Positions 6,581 to 13,335 of a DNA stretch of 16,908 nucleotides are shown piece after piece. The notes beneath the pieces are model-generated. The model made no database searches, had not been told where the DNA came from, and was given only the letters and a program-made list of their open reading frames with translations. How positions within the stretch are numbered: position 1 is the first letter of the stretch; every line of letters starts with the position of its first letter. This stretch comes from Holosporaceae bacterium UBA5542 (GTDB lineage: Bacteria; Pseudomonadota; Alphaproteobacteria; UBA7879; UBA5542), in NCBI GenBank assembly GCA_002426825.1, contig DINK01000053.1, positions 743 to 17,650 of the forward strand. Direction: 5' to 3'. Position numbers and translations under genes: made by a program.

Positions 6581-7060
6581 ATGGTTTTTTCATATAAAAA
6601 AACACTTTTTCTAACGACAGCACTTTCTCTTGCGCTTAATGTGTTTGAGTCTCGGGCGGCTGATGATAATCCATTCTCTGATACGCCCCCGACTTCGCCA
6701 GATGCGCCTTCTGCATCAGCGTCACCAGACAAATTCAAATTCCCTAACCCGCCGCCAGTTCCGCCTAAGACAGATGATGAATACGAAAAATGTTACGGTG
6801 TTTCTGGGAAAGATGAAAATGCCTGTGGTTTTGCCACTTTTGATGGCACACCTAACGATTCAGCTGGTACAGCAGTGCCATGCGACCCAGGCGCATGGCG
6901 TTGGGTGCCCAAAGGAATGTGCACGTCGATTGTTGTGGGAACCCGTGCCGATGGCACTATTCTGTACGGTACACTACACCCTTCTTTAGAACGTGGGTTT
7001 CCCGTCAAGTGTACGCCGTATAGAGGTAACGTTGTACAATCACAAACCTATGGACTGTAG
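6581..7060 (+). CDS. bufA: Bufferin-like (DUF2282-type) exported cysteine precursor
   Basis: A 159-residue precursor. The first 26 residues are a Sec signal peptide ending around FESRA-A. Residues 29-66 are a low-complexity spacer rich in Pro, Ser, Asp and Thr. From residue 69 the landmarks of DUF2282/bufferin precursors appear: EKCYG, ENAC, AGTA, DPGAW, VPKGMC. The five cysteines are 71, 82, 101, 114 and 144. In bufferins the MNIO enzyme converts core cysteines to thiooxazoles that bind copper in the periplasm. Compared with my memory of the family, the third cysteine (in CAG) is Ser here and a new cysteine precedes DPGAW; the tail after residue 120, with Cys144, is extra. The ATG at 6581 is preferred over the TTG just before it. 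The ORF overlaps bufB by 11 bases. The family call is from motifs; copper binding is inferred. Confidence 0.72.
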   Translation: MVFSYKKTLFLTTALSLALNVFESRAADDNPFSDTPPTSPDAPSASASPDKFKFPNPPPVPPKTDDEYEKCYGVSGKDENACGFATFDGTPNDSAGTAVPCDPGAWRWVPKGMCTSIVVGTRADGTILYGTLHPSLERGFPVKCTPYRGNVVQSQTYGL

Positions 7061-7931
7061 AAAAGGCCGCTCACAAACCTTACCTTTGTCGGTGCCGGGA
7101 ATCAGTTTGAAATCTGCCCACCACCAGCAAATCTTGGAAACCAAACCAAATGTTGCTTGGTTCGAAGTGCATCCTGAAAACTTAAAATCGGGCATGGCTT
7201 TTTCTTATGTTGAACGCATTCGCCAAGATTATCCCCTTAGCTTTCATAGTGTTGGCCTTTCTTTGGGGTCGGCTGTGTTTAATGAAGCTTATTTATCTTT
7301 TCTGAAAGAAATGATAGATCGATTGTCACCAGCACTTTTTTCGGGACATGTGGCCTGGAATTATGCTGAAGATGTATATATCGATGATTTGCTGCCATTG
7401 CCTTACAATGATGAATCTTTAAGTGTGTTGGTGGAAAATATACAAAAAACCCAAGACGCATTGCAGCGTCAAATTTTAATTGAAAACCCTTCTAGTTATA
7501 TCTCTTTCGAAAATGCATCTTACACTGAATGTGAGTTTGTGATAAAGGCCGCAGAAACATCGGGATGTGGTATTTTGCTTGATTTAAATAATGTTTATGT
7601 AAGCCACAAAAATGGGGGCGAAAACCCAAAAGAATATATCAAAAAAATGATCAAAAGTGGTTTGGTGGGAGAAATCCATCTTGGGGGCCATGAGGTTTTT
7701 AAAATGCCATCAGAGGAAGTTGTGTTTTTGGATACCCACAGTACACGCGTTGCTTCTCCTGTTTGGGACTTGTTTGATTACTGCCTCTCGCTCTCTTCGG
7801 CACCTATTCCTGTTTTGATCGAATGGGATCAAAAGCTTCCTTCACTTGAAATGTTGCTGGAAGAAGCAGAAATTGGCAAAAAACTTATGGCACGCTATGC
7901 AGCACCTAAAGCAGTTACAGCATCGTTTTAA
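7050..7931 (+). CDS. bufB: DUF692 multinuclear iron-dependent oxidase, BufB/MbnB type
   Basis: A 293-residue TIM-barrel enzyme of the DUF692 (MNIO) family, which uses an iron cluster and oxygen to modify cysteines of a partner peptide. Candidate ligands lie in the expected order: His66 in YPLSFHSVGLSLGS, His100 in SGHVAWN, Glu145 in IENPSSY, Asp178 and Asn180 in ILLDLNN, His210 and His214 in IHLGGH, Asp228 and His230 in DTHS, and Glu258 in IEWD. The opening GISLKSAHH and WFEVHPEN are also family hallmarks. The usual SDH before the second His reads SGH. The ATG at 7050 overlaps the bufA end; GTG at 6993 and TTG at 7032 are alternatives, but the family homology begins only at about residue 16. 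It overlaps bufC by 35 bases. This is the likely modifying enzyme for the upstream precursor. Confidence 0.9.
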   Translation: MDCRKGRSQTLPLSVPGISLKSAHHQQILETKPNVAWFEVHPENLKSGMAFSYVERIRQDYPLSFHSVGLSLGSAVFNEAYLSFLKEMIDRLSPALFSGHVAWNYAEDVYIDDLLPLPYNDESLSVLVENIQKTQDALQRQILIENPSSYISFENASYTECEFVIKAAETSGCGILLDLNNVYVSHKNGGENPKEYIKKMIKSGLVGEIHLGGHEVFKMPSEEVVFLDTHSTRVASPVWDLFDYCLSLSSAPIPVLIEWDQKLPSLEMLLEEAEIGKKLMARYAAPKAVTASF

Positions 7932-8574
7932 AATGCTCTTAAGTGGGCAGAAAGATGAGGAGGCATCTTTACAGGTTGCAGATGTGGGGCGCCTTTTTTT
8001 GTATCAGGAAAACCAAACAAAGCGTCTTCTATCAAGCTTTTCACACAAATACAAAAAAACCCATGACTATTTGGGGGATGTTTTGTTTAAAGAAGTGGTG
8101 CTTAAATATGCCCATGACCATCCGATGGAATCTCCGTGTCTTTGTGCCTACGGAAAAGGATTGAACGCGTATATTACAGGTGTGGGGCACGAGATTGCGC
8201 GCATGGAATGGGCAATGAATGAAAGCTTGCTGGGGTTTAAAACCCAGCCCAATTTGCCCCCAGTCGAAACGTTTTCTTCTGGGGAAAAAGCCTATTTTAC
8301 CCTTAAGGCGGGGATTCAGTTGATTACATCTTACTGTGACTTAAAGAAAATTTGGCTAAATCGTGAAAAAACAGGAGTCCTTTATCATGAAAAAGGTGTT
8401 TATTATTTTTTAGTGGCGGCACATGCTCAGAAAAGTTTTTTTATTGAAGTTAGTCAAAAAGACTATGCTTTTCTTGGCTTGCTAAAGTTGGGGGTTTTGC
8501 TTTCTATCATTCAAAAAACAGGCAAAACAGATATGCTGAAGAAATTTCAGAATTATTGTACTTTTTTGTCATAG
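7897..8574 (+). CDS. bufC: DUF2063 partner protein, BufC type
   Basis: A 225-residue protein. The N-terminal half resembles DUF2063: a first helix like LKQLQHRFKMLL, then GRLFLYQENQTKRLLSSFSH, a DYLGDVLFKEVVLKYAHDHP segment, SPCLCAYGKGLNAYI and RMEWAMN; these are the ordered family elements. In bufferin and related RiPP loci the equivalent protein recruits the precursor to the DUF692 enzyme. The C-terminal half is less conserved and may be a wHTH-like or RRE-like precursor-binding part, which is inference. The start is the ATG at 7897, inside the bufB 3' end; a TTG at 7846 is possible but extends beyond family homology. The stop codon is directly followed by the last base of a convergent tRNA gene. 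Confidence 0.8.
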   Translation: MQHLKQLQHRFKMLLSGQKDEEASLQVADVGRLFLYQENQTKRLLSSFSHKYKKTHDYLGDVLFKEVVLKYAHDHPMESPCLCAYGKGLNAYITGVGHEIARMEWAMNESLLGFKTQPNLPPVETFSSGEKAYFTLKAGIQLITSYCDLKKIWLNREKTGVLYHEKGVYYFLVAAHAQKSFFIEVSQKDYAFLGLLKLGVLLSIIQKTGKTDMLKKFQNYCTFLS

Positions 8575-8661
8575 TGGTACCCGCTGCCGGACTCGAACCG
8601 GCAAGGCCGTGAAGCCAACGGATTTTAAGTCCGTCGTGTCTACCAATTCCACCAAGCGGGC
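8575..8661 (-). tRNA. tRNA-Leu(UAA)
   Basis: Read on the minus strand, 87 bases fold as a type II tRNA: acceptor arm GCCCGCT pairing with AGCGGGT, the D-arm TGGTAGACA, the anticodon arm ACGGA-CTTAAAA-TCCGT giving anticodon TAA, a variable arm GGCTTCACGGCC, and the T-arm GCCGG-TTCGAGT-CCGGC. CCA is encoded in the genome. The first acceptor pair is G-U rather than G-C. The anticodon reads UUA and UUG leucine codons. Its 3' end touches the bufC stop codon. Confidence 0.97.
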
Positions 8662-8674
8662 AAAGGAGATCTCA

Positions 8675-8703
8675 AAACTAGCGAATCCCTATTTTTTGTT
8701 CAA
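8675..8703 (-). promoter_or_regulatory. Possible tRNA-Leu promoter
   Basis: On the minus strand TTGAAC (8703-8698) and TAGTTT (8680-8675) are 17 bases apart, placing a start about seven bases before the tRNA 5' end at 8661. The hexamers match the consensus only moderately, but position and spacing fit. Confidence 0.35.
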
Positions 8704-8722
8704 GGAAAATTTAATATTATCC

Positions 8723-9403
8723 TTATATTAGTCCTTTTTTCCTGAGAGATGTGTATGTGGCGCCACTAAAAACGAAGTGATCATAAACACCAATACCCAA
8801 TTTTTCACCAGCAGACATAATGTGGTGTGTGAGTGCAATGTCAGCATCAGAGGGTGTGCAGTTTCCGCTGGGATGGTTGTGCGCTAGAATTAGCCATGTT
8901 GCCCCCGCCGTAAGTGCTTCCTTAATAATTTCTCGGGGATAGACAACGGTTTGATCGATCGTGCCTTTTTGATGCACTTTCTCGGTAATTAACTGATGGT
9001 GCCCATCAAGAAAAAATACATGAAATTGTTCTACCTTAGGGTCAATCAGTTTAAGGCGACAATATCGAATAATTTGATCTGTATTTCCCACGGAAAAGCG
9101 TGTATCAAGTGTTTCTTTCCCCAGACGCTCGGCAATTATCTGCACAAGTTTGATGGTAGAAACAGAAGCATCCCCCACGCCTTTGATGGTTTTTAATTCT
9201 TCAGGAGGCGCCAAAAAAACTTCTGAAAAAGAAGGGAACTTTTTAAGAAGTTCCTTTGCAAGGGGTTTTGTATCGATACGAGGTTGTCCTAAAAAAAGAA
9301 GTGCTTCTAAAAGTTCATAGTCAGCAAAAGTATTTTCTGATGATTTAAGAACCTTCTCTTTTACGCGTTGTCGATGACCAATGTAGTGCTTAACGTCTGT
9401 CAT
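8723..9403 (-). CDS. radC: RadC-family JAMM-domain protein
   Basis: A 226-residue RadC protein. The N-terminal part (GHRQRVKEKVL, then KGVGDASVSTIKL) carries the helix-hairpin-helix-like UPF0758 region, and the C-terminal part is the MPN/JAB domain. The metal-binding JAMM motif is intact: HNHPSG with His175 and His177, then Ser185 and Asp188. Despite the name, a DNA-repair function is not established for the family. I chose the ATG at 9403, whose ATGA overlaps the map stop; an in-frame ATG at 9424 adds seven residues and cannot be excluded. The gene is last in the sfsA-map-radC run. Confidence 0.93.
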   Translation of the reverse strand: MTDVKHYIGHRQRVKEKVLKSSENTFADYELLEALLFLGQPRIDTKPLAKELLKKFPSFSEVFLAPPEELKTIKGVGDASVSTIKLVQIIAERLGKETLDTRFSVGNTDQIIRYCRLKLIDPKVEQFHVFFLDGHHQLITEKVHQKGTIDQTVVYPREIIKEALTAGATWLILAHNHPSGNCTPSDADIALTHHIMSAGEKLGIGVYDHFVFSGATYTSLRKKGLI

Positions 9404-10170
9404 GTGTAGGGGGGCAATGTCCATCCTTTGGGTGAGTGGGTGAAAATTTCATACCCGTCTCTGGTAATCCCAATTGTATGCTCGAACTGGGCTGACAAAG
9501 ATTTGTCGCGCGTCACAGCTGTCCAATCATCGCTTAGAATTTTCACATCAAACTTGCCTGCATTAATCATGGGTTCAACGGTAATACACATGCCTTCTTC
9601 AAGGTAGGGGCCCGTATTGAGTTGTCCGTAATGTAATATTTCAGGTTCACCGTGGATAAAAGGGCCAATGCCGTGTCCGCAAAAATCTCTTACAACCGAG
9701 AATCCATTTTTTTCTGCATGATATTGGATGGCATAGCCAATGTCGCCCACACGCCCTCCTGGTTTGATGGCTTCAATGCCGCGCAACATACATTCGTAGG
9801 TCACTTCAACCAATTTCTTTGCTTTGATACTTGGTTGACCTACATAAAACATGCGACTTGTGTCTCCATGCCATCCATCAAGTTCAACAGTAACATCAAT
9901 ATTAATAATATCTTTGTCTTGTAGTTTTTTGGGTCCTGGAATACCGTGGCACACCACATGGTTGACGGATGTGCAAATAGTTTTAGGAAATCCACGATAA
10001 CCAAGACAGGCTGGTTTCCCACCGTTTCTTACAATGAAGTCATGGCAGATTTGATCAAGTTTTTCTGTAGTTGTACCTGCTTGTACGTGGGGGGTTACGT
10101 GATCTAGTGTTTCTGCGGCCAGCTTGCCGGCGGCGCGCATTTTGGAAAAATCATTTTGTACTGGTTTCAT
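9400..10170 (-). CDS. map: Methionine aminopeptidase, type I
   Basis: A 256-residue enzyme that removes N-terminal methionine from new proteins. The five metal ligands are present: Asp92 (INIDVT), Asp103 (HGDTSR), His166 (GHGIG), Glu199 (TVEPM) and Glu230 (QFEHT). The substrate-side His residue lies in CHGIPG (His75). Length and absence of insertions match bacterial type Ia. It overlaps sfsA by 20 bases upstream and radC by four bases downstream, which indicates co-transcription and translational coupling. Confidence 0.97.
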   Translation of the reverse strand: MKPVQNDFSKMRAAGKLAAETLDHVTPHVQAGTTTEKLDQICHDFIVRNGGKPACLGYRGFPKTICTSVNHVVCHGIPGPKKLQDKDIINIDVTVELDGWHGDTSRMFYVGQPSIKAKKLVEVTYECMLRGIEAIKPGGRVGDIGYAIQYHAEKNGFSVVRDFCGHGIGPFIHGEPEILHYGQLNTGPYLEEGMCITVEPMINAGKFDVKILSDDWTAVTRDKSLSAQFEHTIGITRDGYEIFTHSPKGWTLPPYT

Positions 10171-10876
10171 GAGCCTCTATTTTAATAGGGAGGGGGTTAT
10201 CTGCTTCAAGTTTAATTTGTTGGGGCGATACACTGCAAGGGTATACCATAACTTCGACACCTGCATCCATAGCTTTTTCAAGTGTTTGAGCATAAAGCGG
10301 GTCTATTTTGCTTGCTGGGGAAAAGAATGTGCAATCATTACGTTGTACCAAATAAAACATAATGGCCCGTGCGCCCATTTTTTTCATATTGATTAGTTCG
10401 TTGAGGTGTTTTGTGCCTCGACTGGTGACAGCGTCAGGGAAAAGTGCCGCATCTCCCTCTTTAAGGGTAACGTTCTTAACTTCTATATATACATCGGGTA
10501 AAGATTCTTCTTGAAGCAAAATATCGATGCGTGAATTGGTGCCATATTTAACTTCTTCACGAATTGTATGGTAGGCAGAGAGGCTTTTAATTTTTTTCTG
10601 TTTTAATGCGTGCACAACAATTTGGTTGGGGCGTCGAGTATTTACCCCCACACAAACGCCGTCTACTTGGATTATTTCTAGTGTATAAGGCAGCTTTCTT
10701 GTTTTATTAGAAGAAGTGCTAATCCAAACAGAATTACCAGGATTAACTAGCCCCTTCATTGAGCCAGAATTTGGACAGTGTGCTGTGATAAGATCATTCT
10801 TCAGGGCGATATCTGCTAAGAAACGCTTGTATCTTTTAACAAGTTTCCCGCGTACTAAGTGTTCTTTAATGACCAT
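10151..10876 (-). CDS. sfsA: SfsA family nuclease-fold protein
   Basis: A 241-residue SfsA protein, named for sugar fermentation stimulation in Escherichia coli. It has an N-terminal OB-like part and a C-terminal PD-(D/E)XK-like nuclease fold. Conserved blocks are clear: HCPNSGSM (33-40), NSRIDILL (114-121), YIEVKNVTL (130-138), FPDAVTSRGTKHL (146-158) and VQRND (177-181). The Asp of RID, the Glu and Lys of EVK and the later basic residues form the expected active-site set. DNA binding is reported for the family; the cellular role is unclear. It is first in a run with map and radC and divergent from rnhA, with 64 bases between the starts. Confidence 0.95.
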   Translation of the reverse strand: MVIKEHLVRGKLVKRYKRFLADIALKNDLITAHCPNSGSMKGLVNPGNSVWISTSSNKTRKLPYTLEIIQVDGVCVGVNTRRPNQIVVHALKQKKIKSLSAYHTIREEVKYGTNSRIDILLQEESLPDVYIEVKNVTLKEGDAALFPDAVTSRGTKHLNELINMKKMGARAIMFYLVQRNDCTFFSPASKIDPLYAQTLEKAMDAGVEVMVYPCSVSPQQIKLEADNPLPIKIEAHETSTK

Positions 10877-10940
10877 AGAACTGTATCTTAAAAATTAACG
10901 CTAGATAATTCATCGTTTCTTTCATACCATTGACCTTGGT

Positions 10941-11384
10941 ATGACGAAAGACTTTATTGAGATTTTTACAGATGGTGCATGTAAGGGAAACCCTGGGCCT
11001 GGGGGCTGGGGCGTTCTGATGCGCTATCAAGAACATGAGAAAGAGCTTTCTGGTTTTTGCCCAAACACAACGAACAATCAAATGGAGCTTTTGGCCGCTA
11101 TTAAGGGGATCGAGGCCGTTAAACAAAAGAAAAAGATTCACCTCTATACAGACAGTCAGTATTTAAAAAAGGGAATGACAGAATGGCTTGAGGGGTGGAA
11201 GAGCAAAAATTGGAAAAACGCACAAAAAAAAACAATCAAAAATAAAGAACTGTGGCAACGTTTAGATGTATTGAATGCGGAGCATCAAATTAAATGGTAT
11301 TGGGTGCGTGGCCATGCAGGGCACCCTGAAAATGAGCGCGCGGATGCTTTGGCCTGTGCAGCGATTACGAAGAATTTAACTTAA
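10941..11384 (+). CDS. rnhA: Ribonuclease HI
   Basis: A 147-residue RNase H that cleaves the RNA strand of RNA-DNA hybrids. The catalytic DEDD set is Asp11 (FTDGACKGNPGPGGWG), Glu49 (NQMELLAAI), Asp71 (YTDSQYLKKG) and Asp135 (NERADALA), with His125 in WVRGHAGHPENE. The basic handle region with Trp residues (EWLEGWKSKNWKN) is present, as in the E. coli enzyme. No clear ribosome site precedes the ATG at 10941. The gene stands alone on the plus strand. Confidence 0.97.
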   Translation: MTKDFIEIFTDGACKGNPGPGGWGVLMRYQEHEKELSGFCPNTTNNQMELLAAIKGIEAVKQKKKIHLYTDSQYLKKGMTEWLEGWKSKNWKNAQKKTIKNKELWQRLDVLNAEHQIKWYWVRGHAGHPENERADALACAAITKNLT

Positions 11385-11468
11385 ATAATACTTCTCTTCT
11401 TTTTTCTAAAAAAAACATCTACAAGTCATCTGTTGGCTTGTTAATAAAAATTCATTTAAAACAAAATT

Positions 11469-11483
11469 CCCCTTAAAAGGGGG
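11469..11483. repeat. Palindrome in the rnhA-downstream gap
   Basis: CCCCTT-AA-AAGGGG is a perfect short palindrome in an otherwise very AT-rich gap of 162 bases between rnhA and the next gene, 11 bases upstream of the possible -35 of the following operon. The loop would be too short for a standard terminator and no T-run follows on the plus strand, so a protein-binding site is as likely. Confidence 0.3.
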
Positions 11484-11493
11484 TAAAAATATC

Positions 11494-11522
11494 TTGGAAA
11501 ATAATAAAATATACGATATTAA
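11494..11522 (+). promoter_or_regulatory. Possible promoter of the unknown two-gene operon
   Basis: TTGGAA (11494-11499) and TATTAA (11517-11522) are spaced by 17 bases, each four of six against the consensus. The transcript would start near 11529, just before AGAGG at about 11533 that serves the ATG at 11547. Confidence 0.35.
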
Positions 11523-11546
11523 ATAACGTAAAAGAGGACAAATAGA

Positions 11547-12074
11547 ATGGAAGAATATGGTGCTACCTTAGCAGTACAAAAAAAGGTTAATTCTGAAGCG
11601 CGTTGCTTTCAGGCGTGGGTATCATTTTTTACCATTCTTAAAACACTACCCAAGTTGGAATATCCTCGATACACAGAGGGTTTTTTGCTTTCCATCCGAA
11701 ATACAACAGATCTTTCACTAAGCACAATTATATCTGTCGTATTGTCCTCTTCGGTTTTGCTTTGCCGCGTACAAAAAAGTGTTTCTTGTTTGGAGGTGGA
11801 TCATGTGATTCGCCTTTTAGACCGTGCACAAACCTTGTGGCCACAAGAAAAAAAGGTTGTTCAACAGCTTATCTATATTATAAAAGAGAATCCTACTTGC
11901 TTGAGACAAGAGAAGAAGTGGGTGGATACGATGGGACCTGATTTTACAACCAGCTTGCTTGAAGGGCGCTCTCCAAGTGCTTATCTTGAGAACTTTTCTC
12001 GTCGTCCTGCCTCTAGGGCCTTATTAGAAAAAGTTGGTTTTTTTCCACTTGTAAATAAGAAGCTAAATTCCTAG
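11547..12074 (+). CDS. Unknown 175-residue protein
   Basis: A 175-residue protein that I do not recognise. It has no signal peptide. A moderately hydrophobic stretch of about 25 residues in the first half (from TTDLSLSTIISVVLSSSVLL) could be a buried helix or one membrane span. The rest is mixed helical, with paired basic and acidic residues and a conserved-looking C-terminal part (LLEGRSPSAYLENFSRRPASR). The ATG is preceded by an AGAGG ribosome site at about nine bases. The 102-residue coiled-coil gene follows after 25 bases with a strong ribosome site, so the two are probably one operon and may work together. Confidence 0.65.
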   Translation: MEEYGATLAVQKKVNSEARCFQAWVSFFTILKTLPKLEYPRYTEGFLLSIRNTTDLSLSTIISVVLSSSVLLCRVQKSVSCLEVDHVIRLLDRAQTLWPQEKKVVQQLIYIIKENPTCLRQEKKWVDTMGPDFTTSLLEGRSPSAYLENFSRRPASRALLEKVGFFPLVNKKLNS

Positions 12075-12099
12075 GTTATTTAGGAGGAAAGGAGCCATT

Positions 12100-12408
12100 A
12101 TGGTTTATAAAACACAAATAAGAGAAACAGCGTCTCTTGAACAGTCTTCATCATTGCAAAACGGGGTTTCTGAAAACAAAGAGCTTGCCCAGTATAAAAG
12201 TGTTTCTTTCTTTCTTGAAAGAACATCTGAAACGATCAAGCGTACAACGGACTTGATTCAAGAATTAGAGTCTGAAGTTGCGCGCCTGAAGTATGAGTTG
12301 ATGGCGACAGAAAACGAATATAGAAACCTTCAGCACATGAATCAAGATCTTGAAAAGCGCCTAATGGGGGGCAATGATCTGCAAGAATCTTCCGCAAAAC
12401 AAGAGTGA
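12100..12408 (+). CDS. Small coiled-coil protein, unknown function
   Basis: A 102-residue soluble protein. Residues about 50-92 form a heptad-like coiled coil (ERTSETIKRTTDLIQELES, then EVARLKYELMATENEYRNL), with polar, Ser/Gln-rich ends. No known family is recognised. Proteins of this shape can be adaptors or cell-division factors, but nothing specific supports that. It has a very strong, double ribosome site (AGGAGG, then GGAG five bases before the ATG), implying high translation. It follows the 175-residue gene at 25 bases and converges on trhO with 33 bases between stops. Confidence 0.7.
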   Translation: MVYKTQIRETASLEQSSSLQNGVSENKELAQYKSVSFFLERTSETIKRTTDLIQELESEVARLKYELMATENEYRNLQHMNQDLEKRLMGGNDLQESSAKQE

Positions 12409-12441
12409 TTTTTAGGAGCCCCAGTTCCCTTATGCGGGGTG

Positions 12442-13254
12442 CTATGCGCAGTGAGGGCAAGAGACGTCTACTATGTATTTCTTGCTTTGGTAATCTTCTC
12501 TTGTTAGGGGTGCTCTGCATCTAAAACACAATTTTTTATCTGTTTGTTGTAAATTTCTATTAACAGATACTCGATGATCGAACACAAAGCACTCTCCTTC
12601 CCATCCTGTGCCGCCGCATTCTTCAAAATATTTCAGAATACCGCCCTCTATTTGGTAGACCTCTTTAAAACCTTCTTTTTCTAAGTAGGGAGCTGCTTTT
12701 TCACATCGAACGCCACCAGTGCAGAAAGTTACAACAGGCTTATTTTTTAAGCTTGGATCTAGCTTTTTTACAGCTTCAGGGAAGTTGCGAAATGTATCAA
12801 GATGAGGATTAATTGCTTTTTTAAAGGTACCTAGGCGCACTTCATATTCGTTACGTGTGTCAAGAAAAACAAAATCTTTGCCGGATTCAATCCAAGACTG
12901 CAGTTCTTTTGGCTTTAGGTGCTTTGATGTATATTGACTCGGGTCAATACCTTCTACGCCAAAGGCGATAATTTCTTTTTTAATGCGCACAAGTGTCCGG
13001 TTGAATGGCATTTTTTCTGAAATGCTTTCTTTTAGTTCGAACTCACCAATGGCTTGAATACCAAAAAGAAAGTGTTTTAGCGCATCGATGCTGTCACGCT
13101 TTCCTGAAATTGCAACGTTAATACCTTCTTCACTAAGAAGTATTGTTCCTTTAAGACCAAGCGCTAAACACTTATCTTTAATTTTTACCTTCAAAGAGGC
13201 GAGATCGGTTAATCGTACAAATTTATAACCTGCAATATTAATTACTTGTAACAC
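12442..13254 (-). CDS. trhO: tRNA U34 hydroxylase TrhO (rhodanese-type)
   Basis: A 270-residue YceA/TrhO protein. The family installs 5-hydroxyuridine at the wobble position of certain tRNAs, using an oxygen-dependent route. The N-terminal domain has YKFVRLTDLASL and GLKGTILLSEEGINVAISG, the TrhO hallmark. The rhodanese domain ends in the active loop CTGGVRCEKA with catalytic Cys178. At the C-terminus CFRC and CPHC form a probable zinc site (Cys243, 246, 266, 269). I chose the GTG at 13254: it is preceded by AAGGA at an eight-base spacing and fits where family homology begins. A 292-residue version from 13320 would overlap the divergent gene's promoter region and has no such ribosome site. 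Confidence 0.92.
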   Translation of the reverse strand: MLQVINIAGYKFVRLTDLASLKVKIKDKCLALGLKGTILLSEEGINVAISGKRDSIDALKHFLFGIQAIGEFELKESISEKMPFNRTLVRIKKEIIAFGVEGIDPSQYTSKHLKPKELQSWIESGKDFVFLDTRNEYEVRLGTFKKAINPHLDTFRNFPEAVKKLDPSLKNKPVVTFCTGGVRCEKAAPYLEKEGFKEVYQIEGGILKYFEECGGTGWEGECFVFDHRVSVNRNLQQTDKKLCFRCRAPLTREDYQSKKYIVDVSCPHCA

Positions 13255-13285
13255 AGTTGCATCCTTAATAAGATGTGGGCAATAA

Positions 13286-13314
13286 TTGATAAAAATATGT
13301 GCACACTCTACAAA
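13286..13314 (+). promoter_or_regulatory. Probable promoter of the kdsD-lptCA operon
   Basis: TTGATA (13286-13291, five of six) and TACAAA (13309-13314, four of six) are 17 bases apart, with a start near 13321 and the first gene's ribosome site at 13326-13330. It lies in the 81-base space between trhO and the divergent small gene. Confidence 0.4.
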
Positions 13315-13335
13315 AGTCAAATGGAAAGGAAAAAG

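Noticed and set aside
6630..6989. Alternative-frame ORF inside bufA
   Set aside because: Its product is basic and low-complexity without features, and the bufA frame has signal peptide and family motifs.
12408..12441. Terminator or 6S RNA between the coiled-coil gene and trhO
   Set aside because: GCCCC and GGGGTGC can pair over only four to five bases with a long loop and no T-run; the space is too short for 6S RNA.
12442..13320. Longer trhO starting at 13320
   Set aside because: The extra 22 residues lack family similarity, the GTG at 13254 has a good ribosome site, and the longer form would overlap the divergent promoter.
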